From Candidatus Symbiopectobacterium endolongispinus (GTDB lineage Bacteria; Pseudomonadota; Gammaproteobacteria; Enterobacterales; Enterobacteriaceae): DNA of 64,000 bases. Made by a program: the position numbers and the translations under genes. Below are positions 1 through 10,826 of the stretch, in pieces. Every line of letters begins with the position of its first letter. Positions within the stretch are counted from its first letter, which is position 1. Where the stretch lies: positions 620,001 through 684,000 of the forward strand of contig NZ_JAFJYB010000001.1 in the NCBI RefSeq assembly GCF_018777385.1. Direction: 5' to 3'. Below the pieces are notes generated by a model. It was not told where the DNA came from. It saw nothing but the letters and a program-made list of their open reading frames with translations, and searched no databases.

Positions 1-516
1 GGTAATGTACCGGTGGTAAATATCGTAAAACCCGGTGGCGACGCCAATCACCACAGCAATGACGGTCAAGGCATCCAGAAAAGCCGACAGAAATGCGGCA
101 GCTAGACAGAAGGCGAGCGAAAGCACCGTCTTGGATTGGATACGCAGCAACAGTCGCGTGAACACGAACAGCAGCAGCGGTTTCATAAAGTAGATACCCG
201 CAACCATAAACATCAGCAGCGTGATGACGGGAATATTGCGAGAAACTTCATGCCAGATCTGCTCTGGACTTGTCATGCCGATAAACACCGCTTGCAGAGC
301 CAGTAACCCGCCAGGTTGAAGCGGGTAGCATTTCAGGGCCATGCCCAAAGTGAAAATAAACTCGGCGACAAGTAACCAGCCCGCTAAAAAAGGACTTACA
401 CAAAAAAACACCAGAGGATTGAGGATGAGGAAACCCAGCAGGGTTAATTTATACCAACCGGGGCATTGCCCCAGAAAATTATTTTGCAGTGCGCGTCTTA
501 TCGATATGTCCGTCAT
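1..516 (-). CDS. nhaB: Na+/H+ antiporter NhaB, N-terminal part (runs off the left edge)
   Basis: Inner-membrane sodium/proton antiporter. The 172 codons visible form an open frame from an ATG at 516 and begin [10 protein letters not shown]; they follow the enterobacterial NhaB N-terminus closely (FLGQxPxWYKL near the start, then [24 protein letters not shown] and [16 protein letters not shown]). Several hydrophobic membrane segments are visible. The gene is divergent from fadR, as in E. coli. No stop or frameshift is seen in the visible part, but the remaining two thirds lie outside the window, so overall integrity is unknown. Confidence 0.9.
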   Translation of the reverse strand, partial: MTDISIRRALQNNFLGQCPGWYKLTLLGFLILNPLVFFCVSPFLAGWLLVAEFIFTLGMALKCYPLQPGGLLALQAVFIGMTSPEQIWHEVSRNIPVITLLMFMVAGIYFMKPLLLFVFTRLLLRIQSKTVLSLAFCLAAAFLSAFLDALTVIAVVIGVATGFYDIYHRYIT

Positions 517-747
517 TTTCTTTGCTGTTCCCTTATTGTCTAACGGTGTGAAATCTGATTTACCGTTCACTGACGGTAAACGACGTGGTCAATACTAAGC
601 CCAATGCGGTGACTTTTAAATAAATCAGCTTGTGAAGTGTCACAGTTTCTGTCGGAATTCTGTTTTTGTCTCCCTGCCACGCTATGTGATAGCGGACTGC
701 TCTGGTATGATGAGTCCGCTTTTATATCGCAATGGAACATCACACAC

Positions 748-1470
748 ATGGTTATCAAGGCGCAAAGTCCTGCTGGATTCGCGGAAGAATATATTATCGA
801 AAGTATTTGGAATAATCGTTTTCCTCCCGGTTCTATCTTACCTGCGGAACGTGAATTATCGGAACTGATCGGGGTAATCCGAACCACGTTACGCGAGGTG
901 TTACAGCGCCTGGCACGTGATGGCTGGCTGACGATTCAGCACGGTAAGCCCACGAAAATTAATAATTTTTGGGAAATATCAGGGCTGAATATCCTGGAAA
1001 CGCGGGCAAGACTCGATCATGACAGCGTGCCGCAACTGATTGATAATCTGCTGGCTGTGCGCACCAACATTGCTGCGATCTTTATTCGTACCGCCCTGCG
1101 TCAACACCCTGATAAGAGTCAGGAGGTATTAATACAGCGTGCCAGTGTCGAAGACAACGCCGATGCCTTTACGCAACTGGATTATGCTATTTTCCGCGGA
1201 TTGGCGTTTGTTTCTGGCAACCCGATTTATGGATTAATCCTTAACGGGCTAAAAGGGCTGTATATGCTGGTTGGGCGTTATTACTTCTCCAACCCGGAAG
1301 CGCGTAAGCTGGCTATTGATTTTTATGCTCGTCTGGAAACCATCGCGAAAGAATGGCAACACGAACGCGTGATGGATGCCGTGCGTACCTACGGAAAAGA
1401 GAGCGGCGCTATCTGGCACAGCATGCAAAACAGATCCCGCGCGATATTGCTGAGGTTCGTCGCTAATTAA
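748..1470 (+). CDS. fadR: Fatty-acid regulator FadR
   Basis: GntR-family transcription factor that represses fatty-acid degradation genes and activates fabA/fabB, and is released from DNA by long-chain acyl-CoA. The 240-residue product matches the usual 239-residue length. The ATG at 748 gives the canonical [15 protein letters not shown] start; an upstream in-frame extension to 637 has no family support. The winged-helix domain spans about residues 1-75 and the acyl-CoA-binding helical domain follows. One oddity: the recognition helix reads GVIRTTLRE where E. coli has GVTRTTLRE, so Thr44 is Ile. The C-terminal tail (about the last 12 residues) also diverges. It sits between divergent nhaB and convergent ycgB, the E. 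coli arrangement. The frame is intact; activity is uncertain because of the Thr44 change. Confidence 0.93.
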   Translation: MVIKAQSPAGFAEEYIIESIWNNRFPPGSILPAERELSELIGVIRTTLREVLQRLARDGWLTIQHGKPTKINNFWEISGLNILETRARLDHDSVPQLIDNLLAVRTNIAAIFIRTALRQHPDKSQEVLIQRASVEDNADAFTQLDYAIFRGLAFVSGNPIYGLILNGLKGLYMLVGRYYFSNPEARKLAIDFYARLETIAKEWQHERVMDAVRTYGKESGAIWHSMQNRSRAILLRFVAN

Positions 1471-1518
1471 CGCCGCCACGTGTCGCGCACTGTGTGAGCG
1501 CGACACGTGACACGGGCT

Positions 1519-3060
1519 TCAGTTGACACCTGGATTACGCGGCGGACAGCGTTCAACCAACTCTACGCTGCCATCTGCATTCTGTTGTTCCAGATAAACA
1601 TCAAATCCTCACAGTCGGTGTACATGTTTCATCACATCGTGGCTGCTCTTGTCGAGCGGTGCGCAGTGATGAGGAACATAGCGCAGCGTCAGCGAACGGT
1701 TACCGCGCAGATCCACATTCCAGACCTGAATATTGGGTTCCTGATTGCTGAGGTTATACTGCGCGGACAGCTCCTGACGGATCATCCGGTAGCACTCCTC
1801 ATCGTGGATCGCGGCAATTTCCAGATAATTGTTATGGTCATCATCCAGCACGGTAAATAGCCGGAAATCGCGCATCACCTTGGGTGACAAAAACTGACTG
1901 ATAAAGCTTTCATCCTTGAAGTTCTGCATGGCGAAATGCAGGGTTTCCAGCCAGTCCTTGCCTGCTATATCAGGGAATCAGTAGCGGTCCTCCTCCGTTG
2001 GTGTCTGGCAAATACGCTTGATATCCTGAAACATGGCGAACCCGAGCGCGTAAAGGTTAATGCCATTGTAATACGGGCTGTTGTACGGAGGCTGATAGAC
2101 CACATTGGTGTGGCTGTGCAGGAACTCCATCATAAAGCGCTCGGTCACTTTTCCTTCATCGTAGAGATGATTGAGAATGGTGTAGTGCCAAAATGTTGCC
2201 CAGCCCTCGTTCATGATCTGAGCCTGCTTTTTTGGGTAAAAATATTGGCTGACTTTACGTACAATGCGCAGTACTTCGCGCTGCCAGGGTTCCAGTAACG
2301 GCGCATTCTTCTCCATAAAATAGAGAATATTTTCCTGCGGCTCGCGTTGGAAACGACGCGCCGCTTCGAGCGAAACCTCGGGATCGCGGCGTGGCAGGGG
2401 GCGCCATAGTTCATTGACCTGACTTTGCAAATAGGCCTCACGGCTTTTCTGACGCAGTTTTTCCTCTTCCAGCGAAATCTTTTGCGGGCGTTTGTAGCGG
2501 TCGACGCCGTAATTCATCAGCGCATGGCAGGAATCAAGCAGTTGCTCGACCTCTTCTACGCCATAGCGCTCTTAGCATTGGGCGATGTATTGACGGGCAA
2601 AAATCAAGTAGTCAACGATGGAGCTTGCATCGGTCCAACTTCGAAACAAATAGTTACCTTTAAAAAAGGAGTTGTGACCATAACAGGCGTGCGCCATCAC
2701 TAAGGCTTGCATGGTGATGGTGTTTTCTTCCATCAGATATGCGATACAGGGATCGGAGTTGATGACGATCTCATAGGCTAACCCTTGCTGACCGTGCTTA
2801 TAGCGCTGTTCGGTTTCGATAAACCGCTTACCAAAAGACCAATGGGAGTAATTGATGGGCATGCCGATGCTCGAATAGGCATCCATCATTTGCTCAGAGG
2901 TGATGACCTCGATTTGATGTGGGTAGGTTTCGAGGCGATAATGCTTCGCCACCCGATCAATCTCCTCAAGGTAGGTTTGCAGCAAATCGAACGTCCAGTC
3001 TGGTCCATTATTCAAAGGTGTCTCAGCTTGCGGTACTCGAGTCTTTGTTTTTGTCACCAT
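1519..3060 (-). pseudogene. ycgB: SpoVR-family protein YcgB, broken by three nonsense codons
   Basis: The 513-residue frame matches the roughly 510-residue YcgB/SpoVR family end to end. The start ATG at 3060 gives MVTKTKTRVP; homology begins at GPDWTFDLLQTYLEEIDRVA. Three in-frame stops interrupt it: TAA at 2572-2574 where the family has Glu (QC-stop-ERYGV), TGA at 1978-1980 replacing Trp (EEDRY-stop-FPDIAG), and TGA at 1609-1611 replacing Trp (HVHRL-stop-GFDV). The frame does not change at any of them, so these are point substitutions. YcgB is a stationary-phase (RpoS-dependent) protein that travels phylogenetically with the kinase YeaG/PrkA and with YeaH; both of those are also broken in this window. 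A functional product is very unlikely. Confidence 0.93.
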
Positions 3061-3342
3061 CAGCGCGCCCCCCACAGTGCCTTCTACACGCTTTCGTGCA
3101 GACTCTATTAATCGTAGCCCACTCTGATAAAAGTGCCGTGAAAACCAGTGTTTGGCAGAAAAGATTGCGGCGAAAACAGCAGCATAAAACGGCACTTCAT
3201 CCGCGTAATAATAGATAAATAGTATGTTAGCCAAGCGTGACAACGGTAAATCACATGTTACATTAGCTTTTTATTTTGGGTAGTGGCGATTCAGGCAGCA
3301 TATTGCACCGCAAACGGCGAATTATCACGGAGATAAGTCAAC

Positions 3343-4491
3343 ATGCGGGTTGTAATTTTAGGCAGTGGCGTTATTGGCGTCAGCACGGCGTGGTATTTGT
3401 GTCAGGCGGAGCATGACGTCACGGCCATTGACCGGCAGCCTGCACCGGCCTTGGAAACCAGTGCGGGCAACGCTGGGCAAATTCCCCCCGGTTATTCCGC
3501 ACCTTGGGCCGCGCCCGGCATCCCCTTGAAAGCCATAAAGTGGCTGTTCCAGCGCCATGCGCCGTTAGCCATCCGGCCCGATTGCTCCAGTGACTAGTCG
3601 CGTTGGATGTGGCAGATGCTGATGAACTGCGATTACGCGCATTATCAGGTCAACAAAGCACGTATGGTGCGCTTGGCAGAATACAGCCGCGACATTGCAG
3701 TTCTGCGTGATGCTGGCGTGCCGTACCAGTTGTTGACCTCGCAGGAACTGGCGACCGTGGAGCCTGTGCTCGCTTCGGTGGCGCATAAGCTCAGCGGCGG
3801 GCTGCGTTTACCACATTATGAAACTGGTGACTGCCAACTGTTTACTCAGCGTCTCGCTGAAATCGCACAGGCGGCGGGTGTGGCTTTTCGCTTTGGCGAA
3901 TCAGTCGAGCAATTGCAGGTGGCTGGCGATCGCATCACGGCGGTGCGCTGTAATGGGCAAACGATAACCGCGGATGCCTATGTGGTAGCCTGCGGTTCCT
4001 ACTCGACGGCGTTGGTACGCCAGTGGATGCACCTGCCGGCCTATCCCCTGAAAGGCTATTCATTAACGCTGCCGCTTGCCAACGAAGCCGCAGCACCGGT
4101 TTCAACGGTACTTGATGAGACGTATAAAGTGGCCGTGACGCGCTTCGATCGTCGTATTCGTGTTGGGGGCATGGCAGAAATCGTCGGTTTTGACACAGCC
4201 CTCAACACTAAACGCCGAGAAACGTTGGAAATGGTGGTTCGCGATCTTTACCATGACGCGGGGCCGGTAGAGCAGGCGACGTTTTGGACGGGGTTGCGCA
4301 CGATGACACTGGATGGCACGCCGCTGGTAGGCCGTTCACCGCTCGCTAATCTTTATCTTAATACAGGACACGGTACCTTAGGCTGGACGATGGCGTGCGG
4401 TTCAGGGCAACTGCTGGCGGATATCATGTCTGGTAAGACGCCTGACATTGCCCATGACGATTTGTCGATATTTCGTTACGCCAGCGCGTAA
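3343..4491 (+). pseudogene. dadA: D-amino acid dehydrogenase DadA, nonsense codon and internal deletion
   Basis: Membrane-associated flavoenzyme that oxidises D-alanine to pyruvate in alanine catabolism. The N-terminal Rossmann motif [13 protein letters not shown] and the C-terminal [16 protein letters not shown] block are well preserved. Two lesions are visible. A TAG at 3595-3597 replaces a Gln codon just before the WMWQML motif. After VRLAEYSRD the frame jumps directly to [13 protein letters not shown], skipping about 36 residues of the E. coli protein; the deletion is in frame and lies between copies of CGCGAC. The partner racemase gene dadX, normally downstream, is absent. The gene ends about ten residues early relative to E. 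coli. Confidence 0.93.
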
Positions 4492-4515
4492 ATCCATCGG
4501 GTTATCGCGCTGCGA

Positions 4516-5695
4516 TCAACTGAGCGCCGTAATCGTGCCGCGCGTCTTTGCGCTTAAACGCTGGGCGCGCAGCGCCAACAGCGTCGCGCACAGCATGGCA
4601 AGCGCCAGCGTGCTCTGTGGTGAGAGGGGAAGCGCCATCACCGCCAGCCCAACACACGCGCCGCCTGCCATTTGCACGAATCCTACCAGCGCCGATGCCG
4701 TACCCGCTTCATTCGCATAAGGTTCCAGTGCATAGCTGGTGGCTGGGCCGATGGCAAACGCCAGGCCAGCAAACGCCACCACCACCGGAGCCATAAAGAT
4801 CCACCAATGCTCCTGTAGCGCCTCTGGCAGCCACAGGATGATAGTGCACAGCAACAAAAAAACTGCTGCCAATCAATATTACGCTGAGCGTCAGGCAAGC
4901 GGGACGGCCAATTTTCACGATCGCGCGCGTTGCCAGAAGGCTCATTGCCATCACCCAAAAGCCGTTTGCGCCGAACACCAGTGAGAACTGTAACGGTGAC
5001 AAACCGCCATGTACCATCAAGACCACTGATGCCACTGACAGATAGGTCAGGGCCATCCCCATAATGCACGCATTGCAGCCAGCAAAGCCGATGAAGCGAG
5101 GGGTAAAAAGGATTCGCGCATATTGTTTGATGGGCAAACCTGGCAGGCGCAGGGTGTCAGCCGGGCTGGTTTCTGGCAGATAGCGCAGGGCGAGCAACAG
5201 GACAAGGCTGGCATACAGCGTCAGAAACCAGAAGCAACAGCAAGCCGCCAAAAAAACGGGGCCAGAGCGGGCACGATATTCAACGTACCGTTAAAAAAGC
5301 CGAAAGTGCGTGCGGCATCATCACCGTTTAACCGGTCACGCACAGCGCTAAACACCACCACGGCGGTACAACCACACGGCAACGCTTTGCAGTACGCGGG
5401 AAGCAATAAACACCGTCCCACTGGTCGCCAGCGCTGCCGTGATGGCACCCACAATGTAAATCACGGTTCCGACCAGTGCCATTGGGCGGCGTCCTATGCG
5501 GTCAACCAATGGGCCAGCCACCAGTTGTCCCCATCCCATGATGATGATAAACAACGAAATGGTTGATTGAATGGTCGCCTTATCGCTGTTCAGACCTTGT
5601 GAGATGGCAGGGATCACCGGAAGGTAAAGATCGATGGCTAATGGGCCGAGCAGCACTAACATAAATAACAACAGCACAAATCTTTGTATGGTCAT
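4516..5695 (-). pseudogene. Bcr/CflA-type MFS drug exporter, multiply frameshifted
   Basis: Remnant of a 12-helix major facilitator exporter. The start is ATG 5695 (MTIQRFVLLLFMLVLLGPLAIDLYLPVIPAI), with the Bcr-type loop GPLVDRIGRRP at about residue 70. The reading frame changes about three times: near 5385 (after FIASRVLQ), near 5250 (after LNIVPALAP) and near 4870 (after ILIGSSFF). Each downstream piece keeps family-like hydrophobic segments, ending in GTASALVGFVQMAGGACVGL. I place it in the Bcr/CflA group from the helix-1 and loop motifs; the exact orthologue is not recognised. It is convergent with dadA. Confidence 0.85.
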
Positions 5696-5922
5696 GGCAA
5701 GGTGAATTCCGTTCCCTGGCAAGTGAATGAATAACGTAGTGCTTGCCTTTGGTCATCGTCAGGAAAGGCGGGTTGCATAACCACACTGTAGCGAATGGCA
5801 CGACACAACGGGCGTGCTTTACTACGATAGAAGCGTTTTTTGGTGTTTTGCGGCGATCCGGCGGCTTACGCTGTGGGGATCGTCGTGCCACGTCCACAGA
5901 CGGTTGGTCTGCTCAGTTATTT

Positions 5923-7675
5923 TTAGTGACGCTGCCACTTTAAACCTTTTGCACTGTGAGTCATTTGCCCCAATGAGACTGCCAATATTGCCAGCAGCAT
6001 CAGCGTAGTAACAGGGGCCAGTACCGCCCAGGGGGCGCGTTCAATATAAGGCATGCCTTCAGCGACAATCCGCCCCCATTCATGGTACGGCGGTTGTTGT
6101 CCCAATCCGAGAAAACCTAACGTCGTCAATGCCAGTGTGATACCGGGAAAACGCACCAAGGCGTGACGCGTGACGGGGCCAACCAGTGCAGGCAGCACAT
6201 AGCCCGTGAAACGATGCCAGCGCCCAACCCCCAGCAGTGGGGTTATGCGCACGTAAGGGCGCGCAAGTATCTCTTCAACCAGTGCGGCAGTATGCGCTGC
6301 CAGCGGTGCCCAACTTACCAGCATCACCGCCAGTGCCGCACCATAGGTAGAGGGCCCGGTCAGGGCGACAACGATAAGGCCCGCCATCATCGGCGGTAGC
6401 GCATTGGCTATTTCCATCGGACCAATAAACAGGCGCGGGAAAAGCCCAAACAGAATACCTAGAAGCAAACAGGCAGCGCTGACGCCGGTGGCGGTGATAA
6501 GCGTAGCAAACGCACCGTGCGCCACGCGTGCCAACAGATCGCGCCCGGTGGCATCTGCGCCCAACGGCAACGCGAGGCTGGTGGGTTGTAAGCGGAGAAA
6601 ATCAGAGGCCAGCGGATCGCGGGTCAGTCCGACAGTGATCAGCAGCACCAACGCCAGTGCAATCGTCATTGGGAAGGCATAATGCGGACGACTGGTTGGG
6701 CTGATGGTTGGGCTGATGGTTGGGCTGATGGTTGGGGTGGGCAAGGATCCGCTGCGCAGAGCGCGTCCCAGTATCAACTGGCGGAATAGGTTGCCAAGGG
6801 TACCGCTCAGCGTTGCAATTAACAGTAACAGCAGAACGCAGCATTGCAGGGCGGGCAGATCCTGTGCGGCTGAGGCCCCAAGCGTGGCGCGACCCAAACC
6901 GGGGATAGCAAAGATCTTTTCTACCGCCACTGCACCCCCTGTCAGTCCTACGGTGATCAAGCCAATCTGTGGCAGTAACGCAGGCAGCGCGCGCCGCAGA
7001 ACCGCAATGGCGCAATCAAATTGGCTTACGCCTGCCACGCGCCAGGTGATAAGCCACGGCTTGGCGAAGGTGCTGCGCAGTGCATCCGCCAGTAAGCGTG
7101 CCAGTAATCCCCCTGCGGGCAGCCCCAACGAGAGCGCAGGCAGCACCACATGATATACGCCATGCCAGCCAGACTGCTCCGGTCAGCAGCAGGGACGCCA
7201 GCAAATATTCTGGCAGGGTAGTGAACGCCATCGCACAAGCCCCGTGGCTGTTATTCATCTTACCACTCAGCCCATTGCGCAGCGTGGAAACGCACAGCAG
7301 CGTAGCAACCAGTATGGCCAGCGTTAAGGCCGCCCCCATCAGCGTCAGCGATACGCCGACCGCGTCTAACATGGCGGGTAATACCGGCTTGCCAGAGATC
7401 CAGGAGTGCCCGGCATCCCCCTGTAATATACCGCGCCACCACTGCCACAACAGCACTATAGGGCCTTGGTCGAGACCGAGTTGGCTGCGAATAGCTTGCA
7501 ACGCCTCGGGCGTTGCCTCTTGTTCGGCGGATTTGGCGCGCAGTACGCTGAGTGCGGGATCGCTGCCGGAAAGCCACGGCAACAAGCCAATGAGCGCGAT
7601 GACCGCAAAGGCGCTCACGGCACGGGATATCAGCGGAGTGATAACCGCTCCGAAGCGTAAGGGAGATGCGATCAT
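5923..7675 (-). pseudogene. Fused double permease of a peptide/nickel-type ABC transporter, frameshifted
   Basis: Two inner-membrane permease domains of the DppB/DppC (nickel/peptide/opine) family are joined in one reading frame. The first domain starts at ATG 7675, includes the RSQLGLDQGP segment typical of the B-type permease, and shifts frame near 7175-7185 (after GAVWLAW; family homology resumes in another frame with GWHGVYHVVLPALSLGLPAGG). It continues through GLTGGAVAVEKIFAIPGLGR and then, without a stop, through a Pro-Thr-Ile-Ser repeat linker into the C-type permease (LGADATGRDLLARVAHGA, then LTTLGFLGLGQQPP, ending at 5923). The start overlaps the stop of the binding-protein gene as ATGA. 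Whether fusion is ancestral for this operon or recent cannot be told here. The frameshift makes function unlikely. Confidence 0.85.
6694..6736. repeat. 12-bp tandem repeat encoding a PTIS linker
   Basis: The unit GGTTGGGCTGAT is repeated three times perfectly with a partial fourth copy. On the coding (minus) strand it reads as repeated Pro-Thr-Ile-Ser and lies exactly between the two permease domains. Because the unit is a multiple of three, copy-number change alters linker length without changing frame. Confidence 0.95.
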
Positions 7676-9186
7676 GGTTGGTGCATCAGCCTGGTGATGT
7701 GTGTTTGTGGTGTAACCAGCATCCGTTCGCGCGGATCGCGTGCTGCCTGACGTACACCAGTCGCTTCGCCCTGAATCACCCGTTCGTGCAGCAAGGGGAT
7801 CGCCGCATCCGTGGCGATAATACGCTGTTCGGCTGCCATGATTGTCTTACGCCGCGCTTCTCCGGCTGGTATAGCGGCAGCGGTGAGCAACGCCTCATCG
7901 ACAGCAGGATCGCACAGTTGTGAGAGGTTAAACGACCCTTTGCAACTGAAATCGCTGTAGAGATAAGCCACCGGATCGCCGGAATCCAGCACCGTGGCGC
8001 GCGACAGGATAAAGGCATCGAACTTTCCGGCTAACGCATCGGCTTCAATTTGGGCGTATTCGCGCACTTCTTGCTGAACGGTAAACCCGGCTGCGGTTAA
8101 CTGTTGTGCCAGATAAACGGCAACTTCCGGTAGCTCCGCACGATCGCTGAAGGTCGCCAGTTTGATAACCTCTCCCTGCGGATGGCGTGCAGGGGTCGGC
8201 TGGTCTACCGCATGGCGCAGCGGCGCAGCCCAACGCAGCGCCGGACCAAGCAAGCCGTGGGCAATATCCGCCCGGTTCTCATACACGTTCTTTACCAGCA
8301 CGTCCCGTTGAACGGCATCTCGCACAGCAGCACGCAGTCCGGCATCACGCAGTGGGCCAAGGCGGGTGTTGAGATATAGGGTATTAGTGCGTGGCATAGG
8401 CACCTCATGGATTAGCGCTGGATCGATCAAGGGTGCTTGCGCGACCGGCACGGCCTCCACAATATCCGCGCTGCCGCTTCACAGCGCTGCGGCGCGGGCT
8501 GTTCCATCTGGAACGAAATCAACATCAAGACCTGAAGCTTGCGCAGGCGTGCCCCAGTAGCCGTCAAAGCGCTCAAGGGTAGCGTGGCTGGTGCCCTGAA
8601 CGGCGGTTAACACGAAGGGGCCACTACAGTGGCGGATCGGGTCAACGCGGCCTTCGTGATACGCATTGGGTGAGAGGATAGCCAGTTGTGGGCTGGATAG
8701 CCGCTGGGGCAACAAGGGGTCAGGGGTGGCGGTAGTTACCCGCACCGCGTGGTCTCCATCAGCACTGATGTGCAACGTAACACCATCCAGAATAAGCGGT
8801 TTGGGCGCGGCACGCGTCGCAGTGCTGAGTGCATTGACCACGGCGGCCGCTGTTAGCGGTTCACCGTCGTGGAAACGCACATCGGGACGCAGGGTGAAGC
8901 GCCAGGTGGTGTCGTTTATCGACTGCCAGGCCGTCGCCAGGGCTGGCTGTGCATCACCGTTTTCATCCAGCACGATCAGCGTTTCGCTGGTGCTCCACCT
9001 CGAAAGCTTAAAGGCGTCATCGCTGAGGGGAGTCAAACCCGTACGGAGAGGTTGCAGCATCGCGATGCGAATACGATCGCTGGCAACTTCCGTTGCTGTT
9101 TTCTCTTCGCTGCCAAAGCAGCCAGTAAGCCCGGTACTGCCAACGATCAGCAGTAAAGGAAAAATTCGACGATAGACTAACAACAT
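7672..9186 (-). pseudogene. ABC transporter substrate-binding lipoprotein, one nonsense codon
   Basis: Periplasmic binding protein of the peptide/nickel family (SBP_bac_5). The 504-codon frame starts at ATG 9186 with a lipoprotein signal ending LTGC near residue 22, so the mature protein would be anchored by Cys. Family features include LATAWQSINDTTWRFTLRPDVRFHDGEPLTA (a typical SBP_bac_5 block). A TGA at 8479-8481 interrupts the frame (AAAL-stop-SGSADIVEAV) and probably derives from an Arg CGA codon; the rest continues in the same frame to 7672. A single readthrough or reversion would restore a full product. It lies between the second ATPase and the fused permease of the operon; the substrate is not recognisable. 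Confidence 0.87.
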
Positions 9187-9209
9187 AACAGCGTCCTTTC
9201 AGGGAAAAA

Positions 9210-10008
9210 TTAGCAATAACAATCAGGGAGTGTCGGGATGGCTGCCAGCAGCGCCCGCGTATGAGGATGGGCAGGCGTGGAGAACAGCGCGTTACACGGC
9301 CTGTCCTCGACAATCTGCCCCTCATGCATGACCAATACGCGTTGGCACAGCGTCGCCAACAGCATTCCCATATCGTAATGCTGGGCGAGTTGGCCAAATA
9401 ATGTCGTTATCTGCTCGCGTAACGGTAAATCCAAACCGCTTACCGGTTCATCAGCGATCAGGAAAGCCGGTCGCAAGGCCAGCGCGCGCAATGGCTACCC
9501 GCTGTGCTTGGCCACCGGAAAGTGTTCCCACGCGCTGATGCAGCAGTAGTGATGCTGGCAAGGCGACATCGTCAAGAGCGCGTTGCAATGCCGATATCGG
9601 CGGTGCGCCATGGCCTAAAAAATGCAGTGGCTCGGCAATCGCCCGCGCTACGGTTTTATGGGGGGCCAGCGTGGAGGCCGGGTCTTGGGGAACATACTGA
9701 ACCAACTGACGATACCAGAGCAGTGCAGCGGTGGAAGCCGGAAGAACGGCACGGCCCTGACAGCCCACACTTCCTGAATCGGGCGTTTCAAATCCCAATA
9801 AAATCTTCAGCAGCGTTGATTTTCCGGCACCGGATGCACCGACTAATCCCACATGCTCACCTTTGTTAAGTGACAGTGTCACGTAATCTATCGCGCAATG
9901 ATATTGCGTGGCTTGCCAGAAACGTGTGCCTGGCAGCGGGTACCGATGCGTTACCTGACGCATAGCCAGAAGGAGGGCGCCGTGGCCGCGTGCAATGCAG
10001 GAGCACAC
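9210..10008 (-). pseudogene. ABC transporter ATPase (second subunit), frameshifted and lacking the H-loop
   Basis: OppF/DppF/NikE-type ATP-binding protein. Walker A is VGASGAGKS, the signature is LSGGQAQRVAIARA, and Walker B is LIADEP. The frame shifts near 9490, between the signature helix (IARAGLATG) and the Walker B region, which continues in another frame as LALRPAFLIADEPVSGLDL. In addition MGMLL runs straight into ATLCQRVLVM, so the segment that normally carries the SHDL switch histidine is missing (about eight residues, in frame). Two independent defects make this subunit inactive. It follows the first ATPase gene almost immediately. Confidence 0.88.
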
Positions 10009-10016
10009 ATCTTATG

Positions 10017-10799
10017 TTATCCCGCCAGCGCTAACGCATTCTGAGATACCAGCTGACGCTGTTGACGTGCAGCCGTCATCAGCGCAACGGTGTAAGGGTG
10101 TTGTGGGTAACGCACTAGTGCATCGATGGTGCCTTGTTCAACGATCTTGCCATCGGACAGAATCAATGCCCGCGAGCAAAGCGCAGCGGCCACGGCGATA
10201 TCGTGGGTAATAAACAACAAGGCGCGTTCAGGTGCACGGCTGGTATAGGTCTTTAGTGCCTGTAGCACCTGAGCCTGAGTGATGACGTCCAGTGCGGTGG
10301 TGGGTTCATCCGCAATCAACAGCGCGCTTTGACTGGCTAGTGCCGGTGCGATACAGACTCGCTGACGTTGCCCGCCAGAAAGTTCACCTGGATAGCGATG
10401 GGCGATGTGCTCCGGCTGAGAAAATCCGGCGGTAGCCAGTAACGTGATTCCTGCCTCCCACGCGGCGCGTGCGGATGTTGCACCGTTAGCGCGCAGCACC
10501 AGTACCAACTGCTTGCCGACACCGATCAGCGGATGCAGTGCCGCCGAGGTATCTTGGAAAATGGCGGCAATGCGCGGTTGCTGCGCTAATCTGTTTTGCC
10601 CAGAAAAATGAATGTCGCCACTCATCATCGAGCCTGTAAGGGGCAACCCTAACAGGGCGCGTGCAGTAAGCGATTTTCCAGAACCCGATGCCCCGATGAG
10701 TGCGACACGCTCACCGGGATGCAGGGAAAAACTGATGTTGTCGAGTTTTGTTATGCCATTAAGGTTGAGAGTGAGGTTGTTGACGGTCAGCAACGCCAT
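10017..10799 (-). CDS. ABC transporter ATPase (first subunit) of the peptide/nickel-type operon
   Basis: A 260-residue OppD/DppD/NikD-type ATPase with an open frame. Motifs in order: Walker A GASGSGKS (about residue 36), Q-loop AAIFQDT, signature LSGGQRQRV, Walker B LLIADEPTTALD and switch ITHD. The residues after the signature read CIAPALA where IARAL is usual, so Arg is replaced by Pro. It is the first gene of a leftward operon ATPase-ATPase-binding protein-double permease whose other members are broken, so the protein would be an orphan subunit. The 41-bp inverted repeat at 10827-10867 lies just upstream of its start. Confidence 0.85.
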   Translation of the reverse strand: MALLTVNNLTLNLNGITKLDNISFSLHPGERVALIGASGSGKSLTARALLGLPLTGSMMSGDIHFSGQNRLAQQPRIAAIFQDTSAALHPLIGVGKQLVLVLRANGATSARAAWEAGITLLATAGFSQPEHIAHRYPGELSGGQRQRVCIAPALASQSALLIADEPTTALDVITQAQVLQALKTYTSRAPERALLFITHDIAVAAALCSRALILSDGKIVEQGTIDALVRYPQHPYTVALMTAARQQRQLVSQNALALAG

Positions 10800-10826
10800 G
10801 CAGACAGGCCCCTGTGGTGCAGTAAA

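Noticed and set aside
567-887. Antisense open frame across the fadR start
   Set aside because: It is a shadow of fadR and its promoter, without a homologue.
1609-1980. Two Trp-to-TGA changes in ycgB suggesting UGA is read as tryptophan
   Set aside because: Trp remains TGG throughout intact genes, other genes end normally with TGA, and ycgB also has a TAA. These are ordinary nonsense mutations.
7026-7238. Third-frame open reading frame within the permease junction
   Set aside because: It is created by the frameshift region and has no membrane-protein character.
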